Assembly (NCBI GenBank): GCA_034521465.1
Contig: JAXHMN010000008.1
Span: forward strand, 496,001 to 560,000
From: SURF-28 sp034521465
GTDB taxonomy: Bacteria; Bacteroidota; Ignavibacteria; Ignavibacteriales; Melioribacteraceae
Reading direction: 5' to 3'
Length of the DNA: 64,000 nucleotides
Below the pieces are notes generated by a model. The model made no database searches and had not been told where the DNA came from. It saw only the letters and a list, made by a program, of their open reading frames with translations. Below are positions 8,040-17,143 of the stretch, in pieces; within the stretch, counting starts at the first letter, position 1, and every line of letters begins with the position of its first letter. The position numbers and the translations under genes were made by a program.

Positions 8040-10215
8040 ATGATAGAAAACAACCTAATCAAAACACCTAAGCTTGATCAATTTATCGAAAAGATGGATG
8101 ATCACATTTCCAGTTTTATTCAAACAAAGATAGAAGAAGAAAGATTTCTATTAATGTATCGAACCTTTAAAAATGAATTAAGAAAAAATATTCAACGAGG
8201 TAGATTTATTGATTCTGATTGGACAGAAGCTATTTGCTGTAGAATGGCAGAAATGTATTTTGAAGCGTTTGAACAATACGAAAGTGATCCGGAGAATACG
8301 CCGCAATCATGGAAAATTTGTTTCGATACATCAATTGCAAAACAAAATAATCTTATTACAAGACGCACTATTGGGAATGAATGCACATATAAATTATGAT
8401 CTTCCAATTTGTGTCTATGATATCATGAATCAATTTAATGACTTGGCTCCGGGTGAAATACCAATCCCATTCGACAGAGGATTGAATAACATTTTACAAA
8501 AACGTTACTTCGACTTTTTGATGATCAATCAAATTGCATGGGAAAGTATTGAATTAATCCAAGATGTTCTTTGTGAAAGATTTTCAAAAGCAATCAGAAT
8601 CTTAAATAAATTGTCATTTAACGTCAGCAAAAAATTAGTTGAACAAATTATTGTTGAATATCGCGATAAAGCTTGGGGAAATTCCATTATACTTCTTTCT
8701 ACAAAGGATAGTGCAGAATTAAAGGAAGTAAAAACTTTTGTTGACCGCGTAGCAGTAAAAAACATTTTGCTTGTAAAGAATAAACTCTCTTTTAATCCAA
8801 TTGTGTTAACTAATAATTTGCGAGGTAAAAGTCACTTCCAAATCCCGATTGAGAAAGATAAACTCGGAAGTGATTGTATTAACATATTAATACAGAAGTT
8901 AATAAATCAAAATACTTCCGATTTTGCTTATAGAACATTATTAGATTACGGCGAAGAGATTATCTCTTACATCGAACTCTTTATTAATTCAGAAAATATA
9001 TTTCTCAGGAAAAAGATTATCTCTCTGCTCATTGAACTAGATTCAAAAATATCTAGAGATATTCTAAGTACACAAATTGGGAAAGAATACAATCCCGAAT
9101 TAAAATTAGAAATTCTGAAACACTTAACCGAGTCCGCAATTAAAACCAACAGAAATTATAACACTTCCGCTCAAATAGAAGAATTGCTGAAGTCTCAGTT
9201 AAAAGAATATTTTAAATCCCATTTACTTTTAATGTACCTCAAAAACTTTGAACCAAAGCAATTATTTTCGGAGATGTTCAACAGATTTATTGACAGAGAG
9301 AAAAAGTTAATTAGCTATTCTTTAGCACTTATATTAAAGGACAAAGAATTTTTCAATAAAATAGAGAATAACGATTCAGTTGAATTCAAAAATCGAGACA
9401 ATATTTTAAACAGATTTAATGATACCGGGACAAAAACACTTTTGGAATTCTTTACTGCTTCTCGCACCAAGTTGGACAAAGAATCATTGCATGAATTGCT
9501 AAAAATTAATAAGGAAGATTATTGGGAATTAATGAAAACCAAAGTTTCATCAAATAAAAACTATTTCCAGAACACTCTTCTACTTTGTGCAGCATCAGCA
9601 TTTAAGACAAATAATAGTTTGGAATTTCTTTTTAATATGAATAATGAAGATAATTATAAAGATGCGGTTTATTGGAATGCGAAAAGATTACAAAACGATA
9701 AATCTCTCAATCAAAAATATTCTGAAGTTATTGAAAATATTTTAAATAATGAGGATACTAAAATGTTATCATCTATAGAAAAAGTTTTACATTTTAAAAA
9801 TGTCAGTCTCTTTCAAGAAGTGCCGGCGGAATATCTTATTAACCTAGCAAGATCCTCCTCTGAAAAGCATTTTTCAGAAGGTGAATTGATCATAACTCAA
9901 GGATCTTATAATAATGATCTGATATTGATTATTGAAGGCATTGTTTCTGTCAATGATAAAGATGGTAATAAAATTTCTACTATTCGTAAAAATTCGGTAG
10001 TAGGTGAAATGTCACTGTTAACTGATTCGGTTGCCTCCGCTGATTGCATTGCAGAAAGCGAAGTAAAATCATTAGTGATACCACATAGCACCTTCAAAAA
10101 TTACTTAATTCAATACACAGAAATCTCATACGGATTAATGAAAGTACTTGCACAAAAGTTAACTGAAACTAATAAGATGATTACAGAAAGTTTCGGATAT
10201 TATATAAGATCTTGA
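8040..10215 (+). CDS. DUF5995 - helical repeat - cyclic nucleotide-binding fusion protein, one frameshift
   Basis: The N-terminal frame (8040-8399) and the main frame are joined by deleting one base in the A-rich stretch 8342-8352. This restores LLQDALLGMNAHINYDLPI, the signature of DUF5995. The predicted product has about 724 residues. Residues 1-240 are the DUF5995 domain, about 250-580 are all-helical with HEAT-like pairs, and about 590-715 form a cyclic nucleotide-binding domain (FSEGELIITQGSYNNDLILI, then SVVGEMSLLTDSVASADCIA, where the phosphate-binding cassette has GEMSLL instead of GE[IL]ALL...R). No membrane segments are seen. A cNMP-sensing cytoplasmic protein is inferred, but the cassette lacks the usual Arg (DSVASADC), so ligand binding may be altered. 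It is monocistronic. Confidence 0.75.
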
Positions 10216-10248
10216 TGTTGGATCAGATTGATTAATACGTAATCACTT

Positions 10249-10485
10249 TTACTCCAATAAATATAAGAAGAATGAGTTTACTTTTAGCGAAGACAAAAGA
10301 GTAATAATAAACAACACAATAGATGAAAAACCGAGTACTGGTAAGAATGAAATTCTAAGACCGTTAATCATGCTCTCAATAATCTTTTTAGCAAAAAAAT
10401 AATTTTCATACTTATAATATCTTGTCACATATTCATACAAAGCAGGTACAGTTGAAATTACAGATTTCCATTTTACTTTAAGCAA
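10249..10485 (-). CDS. Possible small membrane protein
   Basis: A 78-codon frame starts at TTG 10485. It has one or two hydrophobic segments (residues about 48-75: FLPVLGFSSIVLFIITLL) after a basic, aromatic N-terminal half. There is no convincing ribosome binding site and I do not recognise a family. It fills the gap between the DUF5995 fusion gene and tRNA-Val; it may be a fragment of a decayed gene or chance. Confidence 0.25.
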   Translation of the reverse strand: MLKVKWKSVISTVPALYEYVTRYYKYENYFFAKKIIESMINGLRISFLPVLGFSSIVLFIITLLSSLKVNSFFLYLLE

Positions 10486-10612
10486 CTTTCACTTGATTAA
10501 TAACTCACTCACTTTAAGCAGAGAAGCGTAGACTAAGGAGTGCTAATAGCTAATATTAGAAGACACGTTTGAAGAAAAACCGAGTTTAAAAGTTAATTTC
10601 CCTTTAAAACAA

Positions 10613-10645
10613 TAAAGCCCGATTATCAACTATAATCGAGCTTTT
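10613..10645 (-). terminator. Probable terminator of tRNA-Val
   Basis: On the minus strand the sequence forms AAAGCTCGATTAT/ATAATCGGGCTTT with a short loop, directly 3' of the tRNA-Val gene. It is nearly symmetric and could act in both directions. Confidence 0.55.
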
Positions 10646-10649
10646 TGTG

Positions 10650-10724
10650 TGGGAGCAGAAGGATTCGAACCTACGACCCCCTGCTTGTAAGGCAGGTGCT
10701 CTAAACCAACTGAGCTATGCTCCC
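10650..10724 (-). tRNA. tRNA-Val (anticodon TAC)
   Basis: The minus strand folds as a cloverleaf: acceptor GGGAGCA/TGCTCCC with discriminator A, D-loop CAGTTGGTTTAGAG, anticodon stem CCTGC/GCAGG with loop CTTACAA, and T-loop GGTTCGAATCC. The anticodon TAC reads GTN valine codons. CCA is not encoded. Confidence 0.95.
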
Positions 10725-10791
10725 TCTGATATTCAAGTATTGTAAGAACTAATGATCATCATAACTGATCGAAATGCATTTACAAACAAAC

Positions 10792-10822
10792 TTGTCCGCC
10801 TCTGGCGGGCTATGCTCCCTTA
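10792..10822 (-). repeat. tRNA-Val 5' end fragment joined to a CCGCC palindrome
   Basis: On the minus strand GGGAGCATAGC (the first 11 bases of the neighbouring tRNA-Val) recurs here and is followed directly by CCGCCAGAGGCGG, a perfect small palindrome, instead of the rest of the tRNA. The piece lies 85 bp upstream of the intact tRNA. Confidence 0.6.
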
Positions 10823-10969
10823 ACTGCCAATCTTTCAAAAATCAGATTCTAATTATACTACTCTCGATCAAATTTATCAAATAAATTTTGATCAAATTTG
10901 AGAGATTTTTATTTCGCCGTGTTATTTAATTATCCAACTTCGGGTGAAGAACAACTCTATGAAGAATTG

Positions 10970-11042
10970 AGCGGACGACGGGACTCGAACCCGCGACTTT
11001 CAGCTTGGGAAGCTAACACTCTACCAACTGAGTTACGTCCGC
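10970..11042 (-). tRNA. tRNA-Gly (anticodon CCC)
   Basis: The acceptor GCGGACG/CGTCCGC, D-arm ACTCAGTTGGTAGAGT, anticodon stem TTAGC/GCTGA with loop TTCCCAA, and T-arm GCGGGTTCGAGTCCCGT form a full cloverleaf. The anticodon CCC reads GGG. CCA is not encoded. Confidence 0.95.
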
Positions 11043-11121
11043 TTATAACCAAATTTAATTACTTAGCAATTTTTAGTCAATCAATTTTATTAACTTGTTA
11101 TTTCATTTTTCACTTTACTCA

Positions 11122-11785
11122 ATGAATAAAAAAACAGAAACTTATACATCTTGGAATCACTGGACTGATTGTAATTATCAGTTTCTTCGCATGGAATACT
11201 TTTCTTGTTTACCCAATAAAACTATTTGTTGTTTTAGTTCATGAAATGAGCCATGGGCTTGTTGCCGTATTAACCGGCGGTAGTATTGTCGAAATCTCTC
11301 TTGATCAGCACCTAGGCGGTTTAACGACTACACAAGGCGGAAATAAATTTTTGACTGCCTCTGCCGGATACCTTGGTAGCATTTCGCTTGGTGCGCTCCT
11401 CTTTTATGCATCATTCGATAAAAAAGTAAGTGTTTGGTTTACAACCGGATTTGTAATTTTACTATTAATTTTTGCGGCTAATTTTATTGTGGGTACGATT
11501 GGTCATGTTGTTGCTGTTGGAGCAGCTGTACTTTTAGTTGTATCACCGAGATTCTTTAATAAACAAGTGAACGAAATTATTTTACAATCACTTGGTCTAA
11601 TCAGCGCATTTTATGTTTTGATCGATATAAAGGAAGATTTGCTTTCTGGCACAAATTATCAAACCGATACATTAATTTTGGAAAGTATCACCGGTATTCC
11701 TTCGGTCTTCTTTGCTTTGGTTTGGTTGGTGATCTCCGTAGTTGTAATTTTCTTTTTAGTCAAAAAGTTGATTAATGCTAAATAG
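11122..11785 (+). CDS. M50B-like membrane metalloprotease, frameshift near start
   Basis: The zinc motif HEMSH occurs in VLVHEMSHGLVAVLTGG, followed by about five further hydrophobic helices over roughly 220 residues, as in the Peptidase_M50B (site-2-protease-like) family. ATG 11122 is in frame with the body only if one A is removed from the seven-A run at 11128-11134, giving MNKKQKLIHLGITGLIVIIS. Without that change the longest frame would start at the Met inside HEMSH, which cannot be functional. It is an inner-membrane protein. It overlaps the converging MFS gene by 8 bp at the 3' end. The substrate is unknown. Confidence 0.75.
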
Positions 11786-13088
11786 GTCCCGAGGTTGTTT
11801 TAGGATCAATAACTTTGCGTAGTATTATTAATCCTACAATAAAAAATGCACAAATAGATAGTATTGCAGCGGGTTGACTTTCGGTTAAAAAACTGATCAG
11901 CCCAAATACTAATGGACCAAGTATTGCCGAACTTTTCCCGAAGAAAGAATAAAAACCAAAAAATTCTGTCTTGCGCTCGGGAGGTGTAAGTTTGGACATC
12001 AAACTTCTGCTGGTCGATTGTGTAGCTCCCATCACACTACCTGCCAACAATCCAACAAAATAGAATGAATCTTTTTGAACATCTACTTTGCTAATATCAA
12101 ATTTATCGGAAAGCGCGATAACCAGCTCAGAATTCTGTGAACTTGTAAAAAAAGCAACTAAGATGGTAAATACCCAAATGAATAATGAAAGAACAATTGA
12201 TTTTTTTTGTCCTATCGAATCAGCCATAATTCCAAATACTACAGCACCCACTATTGCCGTCGTTTGTACAATGATAAAGAATGTAATCAATTCCATCATA
12301 GAGAATTTTAATGTAGTACTTGCATAATTACCTGAAAAATAAATTACTGTATTCACTCCTTCTATATAGAAAAAGTATGCTAACAAAAATGTCGCTAAAT
12401 TTTTATAATTCTTTAGGTGAGTCAATGTATTAAGAACTCTACTAAAACCGATCTTGGCATATGATTCGGTACGGACAACATCTTTCCGGGAATCTTTTAA
12501 AAAGATAAATAATGGTATAGCAAAAATTAAAAAGAAAAGTGCGGAGACCGGGAAAGTCTCTTTTATCATTTCATTCTGAATGAATGGAAAAGCTATTGCA
12601 AGAGAAGCAAGCGAACCAATATAACCCATAGCAAAACCATATCCGCTAACTCTACCGTAATTTTTAGGAAGTGTTATTTCCGGTAGGAATGCATCATAGA
12701 AAACTAGACCGGCTTCGAATCCAATGTTTGCTAAAATAAATAGTGTCAGCGCCCAAAATATATGTCCCGTCCCTATAAAGTAAAGTAGAGCAGTTGAGAG
12801 CACACAAAGGATAGTGAAAAATAATAAGAATCGTTTTTTGCCTGCGGAATAATCTGCGATAGCGCCCAGAACAGGCGAGATCAGAGCAACAATAATCATT
12901 GAAGTAGAAGTTCCTATACTCCAATAAAGGTCACCGATCGGTTTTCCCGCTGCAACAGTTTCCTTAAAATATACGGCGAATAGAAATGTGACTACTACAA
13001 TTGAATATGAAGTATTGGCTAAATCAAAAAGCGTCCAGACAAATATCTTAAATTTATTGTCATGAGTTTTTTCGGATTTTTTGATCAA
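11778..13088 (-). CDS. MFS transporter, UMF1/Atg22-like
   Basis: This 436-residue protein has 12 predicted membrane helices. The opening FKIFVWTLFDLANTSYS and the motif DAFLPEI after helix 4 are characteristic of the UMF1 (Atg22-like, vacuolar amino acid effluxer related) branch of the major facilitator superfamily. The substrate in bacteria is not established; amino acid efflux is a family-based guess. Translation probably starts at TTG 13088, which follows AGAGGA at a suitable distance and overlaps the end of nusB by 29 bp, implying coupled expression with nusB. Confidence 0.85.
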   Translation of the reverse strand: MIKKSEKTHDNKFKIFVWTLFDLANTSYSIVVVTFLFAVYFKETVAAGKPIGDLYWSIGTSTSMIIVALISPVLGAIADYSAGKKRFLLFFTILCVLSTALLYFIGTGHIFWALTLFILANIGFEAGLVFYDAFLPEITLPKNYGRVSGYGFAMGYIGSLASLAIAFPFIQNEMIKETFPVSALFFLIFAIPLFIFLKDSRKDVVRTESYAKIGFSRVLNTLTHLKNYKNLATFLLAYFFYIEGVNTVIYFSGNYASTTLKFSMMELITFFIIVQTTAIVGAVVFGIMADSIGQKKSIVLSLFIWVFTILVAFFTSSQNSELVIALSDKFDISKVDVQKDSFYFVGLLAGSVMGATQSTSRSLMSKLTPPERKTEFFGFYSFFGKSSAILGPLVFGLISFLTESQPAAILSICAFFIVGLIILRKVIDPKTTSGPI

Positions 13089-13536
13089 TCAATCCTCTTC
13101 CGGCTTTGTTAAGTTTACCTGTTTTTTTTAGATCGGTTAAAATCGCATCGAGAATACCGTTGATAAACTTTCCACTGTTGGATGTGCTGTAATCCTTAGC
13201 TATTTCTATAACTTCATTGATGGAAACTTTGGGAGGAATATCTGAGAAATAAAACAATTCTGCAATGCCAATTCGCAGCAAGATTCGATCAATAAGAGCA
13301 ATTCTATCCATCTCCCAATTGTTAACTCGCTCAGCAATTTTATCATCGAGTTCTTTATAGTTAGCAAGTACAGAATTAACGAGTTTAGAACTAAATTCTT
13401 TATCGTTAGGATTTATTATATCTGCAAGTATTCCATCGATAAGATTTTGAAGACCTTCTCCGTTCATTTCATATGCGTATAAAATCTGTAGACTTTTTTC
13501 TCGTAAGTGTCTTCTTGTAGTCTTCTTTTCTGTCAT
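13060..13536 (-). CDS. nusB: Transcription antitermination factor NusB
   Basis: This 158-residue all-helical protein has the family start RRHLREKSLQILYAYE, the middle WEMDRIALIDRILLRIGIAEL and the C-terminal PPKVSINEVIEIAKDYSTSNSGKFINGILD, all diagnostic for NusB. It binds boxA RNA with NusE (S10) to antiterminate rRNA transcription. The start codon ATG 13536 begins MTEKKTTRRH. It overlaps the downstream MFS gene. Confidence 0.95.
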   Translation of the reverse strand: MTEKKTTRRHLREKSLQILYAYEMNGEGLQNLIDGILADIINPNDKEFSSKLVNSVLANYKELDDKIAERVNNWEMDRIALIDRILLRIGIAELFYFSDIPPKVSINEVIEIAKDYSTSNSGKFINGILDAILTDLKKTGKLNKAGRGLIDQKIRKNS

Positions 13537-13644
13537 TGTTTTTGTAGTTCAGTATTTGTTAGAACAAAATCTAAAACGAAATTAGTTAAATTGAAATCCT
13601 TGCAAAAATGTTAATAAAAAATTAATACCGCATAGTTTTTATGA

Positions 13645-14757
13645 TTACTTAACAGTTAACTCACCCAATCTACCGGAATAGTTTGTATATCCGGAATAAA
13701 TTTTCCTTATACCGCCAATTTGATTCAATCTTTCTTCTGCTAATTTATTTGAGGCATGATGTGTAGGAACATTCTGCTCTTTTGAGATTGCAAAGACTTT
13801 TTGCACAATATCATAAATACCTTCAGCTTGCTTCATAGCTCTATCTTGTCTATACCCTTCAAGTTCATTTGCAACATTAATTAAACCGCCGGCATTGATG
13901 ACGTAGTCAGGTGCGTAAAGTATATTTTTATCAACTAAAGTTTGACCGTGTTTAGTCTCATCTTCAAGTTGATTGTTGGCACCTCCGGCAACGATTTCAC
14001 ACTTGAGTTTATTTAAAGTTGTGTCGTTAAGAATTCCACCAAGAGCATTGGGTGAAAATATTTCTGCATCTGTCTCGTAAATTTCATCAGGTTTTACGAT
14101 GTGAGCTTTTACAGTCTCTAGTACGCGTTTAACTTTATCATCAACGATATCGGTAATGTAAAGTTCAGCGCCTTCACTATATAGATGCTCACATAAATAT
14201 CTCGCAACTTGTCCAGCTCCTTGAATAGCAATTTTTCTTCCGCGCAGCGAGTCATTTCCCCATTTTTCTTTTGCACACGCTTTCATACCTGACGTAAACA
14301 CCATAAGCTGTAACCGGCGAAGGATCACCCGATCCACCGAGCGCTTTTGAAATACCTGTAACGTATTTAGTCTCCATCCTTACAAATTCCATATCCTTTA
14401 CATTTGTTCCAACATCCTCAGCGGTGATATATCTGCCGGATAAACCATCAACAAATTTTCCGAATGTTCTGAAAAGAAGTTCATTTTTTTGTGTGCTGGA
14501 ATCACCGATAATTACCGCTTTACCCCCTCCGAGGTTTAAACCTCTACGGCAGCTTTATAAGTCATACCTCTTGATAAGCGTAATACATCGTTTAATGCTT
14601 GATCTGAATTGTCATAATTCCACATACGAGTGCCCCCGAGTGAGGGTCCTAAAGTAGTGTCGTGAATTGCAATAATTGCTTTTAACCCTGATTCGGGATT
14701 TGCACAATAAACTACCTGTTCGTGTTCATTACTGTTCATCATTTCAAAGATTTCCAT
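13645..14757 (-). CDS. Leucine-type (Glu/Leu/Phe/Val) amino acid dehydrogenase, two frameshifts
   Basis: The N-terminal frame (14757-14536) has GPSLGGTRMW and LSRGMTYKAAV. The middle, in another frame, gives GLNLGGGKAVI with the substrate-binding Lys and GDPSPVTAYGVY. The C-terminal frame holds the Rossmann motif IQGAGQVARYL and APDYVINAGGLINVANE. A missing base near 14546 (GTAGAGG should read GTAGNAGG) and an extra base near 14290 account for both breaks. The restored protein has about 370 residues, normal for leucine dehydrogenase. It deaminates branched-chain amino acids to 2-oxoacids with NAD in the cytoplasm. The precise substrate preference cannot be read from sequence. Confidence 0.88.
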
Positions 14758-14780
14758 TGCTAACTCCTAAAGTTTTTACC

Positions 14781-15356
14781 TTAAATTCCAAATAGCCAAA
14801 ATAGTACTAGAGCAATACTTTCTCTTGCTCGGTAATATAATAATTTATCGAGACTTAATTTATAGTCGGAAGCTAAACCGTTAAGTTCTAGATTGAAGAA
14901 TTTACTCATTTCCAATGCACGAGGTAAATGAAAATCATCGGAAATAATAACAATGCTCTGTTTCATCAAACTATTATTAAAATATTTCTCTCTAATAAAT
15001 TCAATTTGTTGGGATGTAGTTGAGGTCTCTTCTTCGATTGCAATATATGCACCGGTTAATCCGAGTGATTTCAAATAATTTTTTGCGGCTTGAGCTTCAG
15101 ATAATTCACCCGGTGCGTTGCCTCCGGTTAATTGAATATTTCTTACTTTGCCTTTCATAGCAACATTATAAACCTTTTTTATTCGTCCTTCAAAAATTGT
15201 GCTTGGTTTATTATTGCTCCAGACTGCTGCTCCCAGCACAACCGCATTGTCATATCTCGGTAGCGTTTTATAATCTTTATTATGATAATCTTGAGAAGAA
15301 ATAAAATAATAAGCGAACCCAAGTGTTAATCCAATTGCTAAAAAGGAACCGCTCAT
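14781..15356 (-). CDS. YdcF/SanA-like DUF218 membrane-anchored protein
   Basis: This 191-residue protein has one N-terminal membrane helix and a DUF218 domain: YDNAVVLGAAVW, then IQLTGGNAPGE, EEETSTTSQQIEF and IVIISDDFHLPRAL. These are the conserved stretches of the YdcF/SanA/ElyC family, which is linked to cell-envelope biogenesis. It starts 5 bp after the stop of the membrane-protein gene upstream, so the two are almost certainly co-transcribed. The biochemical activity is not established. Confidence 0.85.
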   Translation of the reverse strand: MSGSFLAIGLTLGFAYYFISSQDYHNKDYKTLPRYDNAVVLGAAVWSNNKPSTIFEGRIKKVYNVAMKGKVRNIQLTGGNAPGELSEAQAAKNYLKSLGLTGAYIAIEEETSTTSQQIEFIREKYFNNSLMKQSIVIISDDFHLPRALEMSKFFNLELNGLASDYKLSLDKLLYYRARESIALVLFWLFGI

Positions 15357-15361
15357 TGCTT

Positions 15362-15811
15362 TTATTGATCCCGAACTTTGCCGCCCAAGTAAAATACCCA
15401 GATATACGCCAACATGTAATAATGCAAAGATAGATTGACAAGAAAAATTATGGCAAGATAAACGCGTCTTGAAGGTAATCCTAAAATGTAACTATTTAAG
15501 GGCTCGTAATTAGCTGTAACTAAAACATAACCAATAAAGTATGATGAGATTGTCAAAATTAAAATTGTAGTGAAAACTGAAAATTCTCTTACCTCATATC
15601 CCCTATTGAAAACATAGAGGATGATAGCACCAAGTAAAATTAGAAGTGAAAGCAGAATATTAAAAATATTGCCCAAATAGAAAAAGTTTATTTCAGAAAG
15701 CGGAATCTCATAAATGGAATACTTAAAATAAAATTGACCTAAAAGATTTACTAAAAGTAAACTAAGTACAAATAAGAAACGCGCTATGTTGCCGGAACTG
15801 CCCAATCTCAA
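15362..15811 (-). CDS. Unknown four-helix membrane protein
   Basis: This 149-residue protein has four hydrophobic segments (about 10-27, 45-68, 77-100 and 117-142) and no motif I recognise. The frame begins at TTG 15811, with AAGAG a few bases upstream. It lies between the orphan ABC ATPase (9 bp upstream) and the YdcF-like gene (5 bp downstream). The tight spacing suggests a shared transcript and possibly a shared envelope function. Confidence 0.6.
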   Translation of the reverse strand: MRLGSSGNIARFLFVLSLLLVNLLGQFYFKYSIYEIPLSEINFFYLGNIFNILLSLLILLGAIILYVFNRGYEVREFSVFTTILILTISSYFIGYVLVTANYEPLNSYILGLPSRRVYLAIIFLVNLSLHYYMLAYIWVFYLGGKVRDQ

Positions 15812-15819
15812 CTCTTAAT

Positions 15820-16591
15820 TTAAGGATACACCGCTATATTTATATGATCGTTATTTTTGATAATCTTTGCATTAACATTAAATACCGAGGCAATATTCGC
15901 TTCGGTAAGCACCAATGACTTATGGTCATCTAAAAATATTTCGCCGTTCTGCATTAGAATTGTTCGAGAACCATAATAAGCCTGCTAAGTTTAAATCGTG
16001 AGATACAACTATTATCGTAACACGGTTCTCAATATTTAGTTTTTTCAGCAATTCAAATATTGAGATTTGGTGCTCTAAATCCAAATGTGCATTTGGTTCG
16101 TCTAAAAGAATCAACTCCGGTTCCTGAACAAGCGCTCTTGCTATAAAAGCTCTCTGTGCCTCACCTCCCGAAATTGAATTAATACTTTTATTTCTAAGAT
16201 GATAAATACCAACTTCTTTCAGCGCGTCATTTACAGTTTGAATATCGGTTTGTTTTTCAAACCCAAGCGAATTAAGATAAGGCGTTCTTCCCATCATAAC
16301 AATTTCAAAAACAGAAAATGGAAAAACCGAATAATATCTTTGTGGAACGAATGAAATTTTTTGCGCCAACCCCCTCTTTGAGTATTGAGAATATGGCTTA
16401 TCTTGAAAAACAATCTCGCCGGTTCTTGGGTTAAGATTGCCGAGTATCAAACCGAGTAAAGTAGATTTCCCGGATCCATTTGGTCCCAATATGGTAATAA
16501 ACTCCCCGCTTTGAACAGACAAATTCAGGTTTTCAATAGCAAATCCATCACCGTCATCGTATTGAAATGATATGTCATTGATTAATAGCAT
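15820..16591 (-). CDS. ABC transporter ATPase, FecE/BtuD type, one frameshift
   Basis: The Walker A motif GPNGSGKST, Q-loop region PQRYYSVFPFSVFEIVMMGR, signature SGGEAQ, Walker B LILLDEP and H-loop VSHDLN are complete, and the MGRTPYL spacing is typical of iron-siderophore/cobalamin importers. The track of the frame changes at 15973-15979. Removing one T gives NLAGLYGSRTILMQNGEIF and the usual C-terminal extension, ending at 15820. About 257 residues result. I chose ATG 16591 over a weak TTG at 16606 because it starts directly at the conserved first strand. No permease or binding protein gene is adjacent, so its partner is elsewhere, or is the unknown membrane protein that follows. Confidence 0.85.
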
Positions 16592-17107
16592 TAGCACAAA
16601 ATTCAATTTGATTGGAAAAATACAAACTATTTTTCACCTCAAAGATACTTAAAAGCAAAATTAGAAATTAGATTTTCGAAAGAAATTCACTTTTAGATTC
16701 GCATATTTTTTTTGGTGGCAAAAGTCCATAAGCGGAATATTTAATAATTCCCAAAAGAAAAATGATTTTTTTATTAAACAGAAAAAAATAATGACAATAT
16801 CGGTTATTAATTAATCCCCCTTGTGACCTCCGTGCCTGTCCGCCGAAGTCCGTTAGCTAACAAACGAAGGAAGGCCTTCCCAGTGAACATTGTGGTAAAG
16901 CGTTTTAACTACAAGGAACACCAAATTTTCATTACGGGCACAAAGAAATCAACATGAAGATATATCATTCAATAATATGTTTGTTTACTTTTGCCTCCTA
17001 ATAATCTACAGATCCTTTGTTTCATTAATCACGCATAACAATTTCACAAAGTATGATACAAATATCTGAGAAAATTAATTTTTCCGGTTACAATTTATTT
17101 TGGCGGG
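16592..17107. repeat. Gene-free 0.5-kb stretch carrying a nested intergenic repeat
   Basis: No gene is seen here. Bases about 16823-16960 resemble a dispersed intergenic repeat of the style CCTCCGTGCC...TCCCAGTGAACATTGTGGTAAAGCG. This is interrupted at about 16838 by a palindromic insert of some 39 bases (TCCGCCGAAG ... CGAAGGAAGG, with GTTAGCTAAC in the middle). The four bases GCCT flank the insert on both sides. The remainder is plain A+T-rich sequence upstream of the ABC ATPase gene. Confidence 0.5.
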
Positions 17108-17136
17108 TAAAAAAAAGGCGTCTCGAAAGACGCCCT
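17108..17136 (-). terminator. Rho-independent terminator of tonB
   Basis: On the minus strand GGCGTCT-TTCG-AGACGCC is followed by an eight-T run, 8 bp after the tonB stop. Confidence 0.9.
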
Positions 17137-17143
17137 TAAACTT

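Noticed and set aside
10898..11125. Plus-strand frame of 75 codons over the tRNA-Gly gene
   Set aside because: It reads through the complement of a perfect tRNA; not a protein gene.
13645..14757. Leucine dehydrogenase as two separate genes
   Set aside because: The three frames fit end to end and the missing middle contains GLNLGGGKAVI and GDPSPVTAYG, so it is one gene with two base errors.
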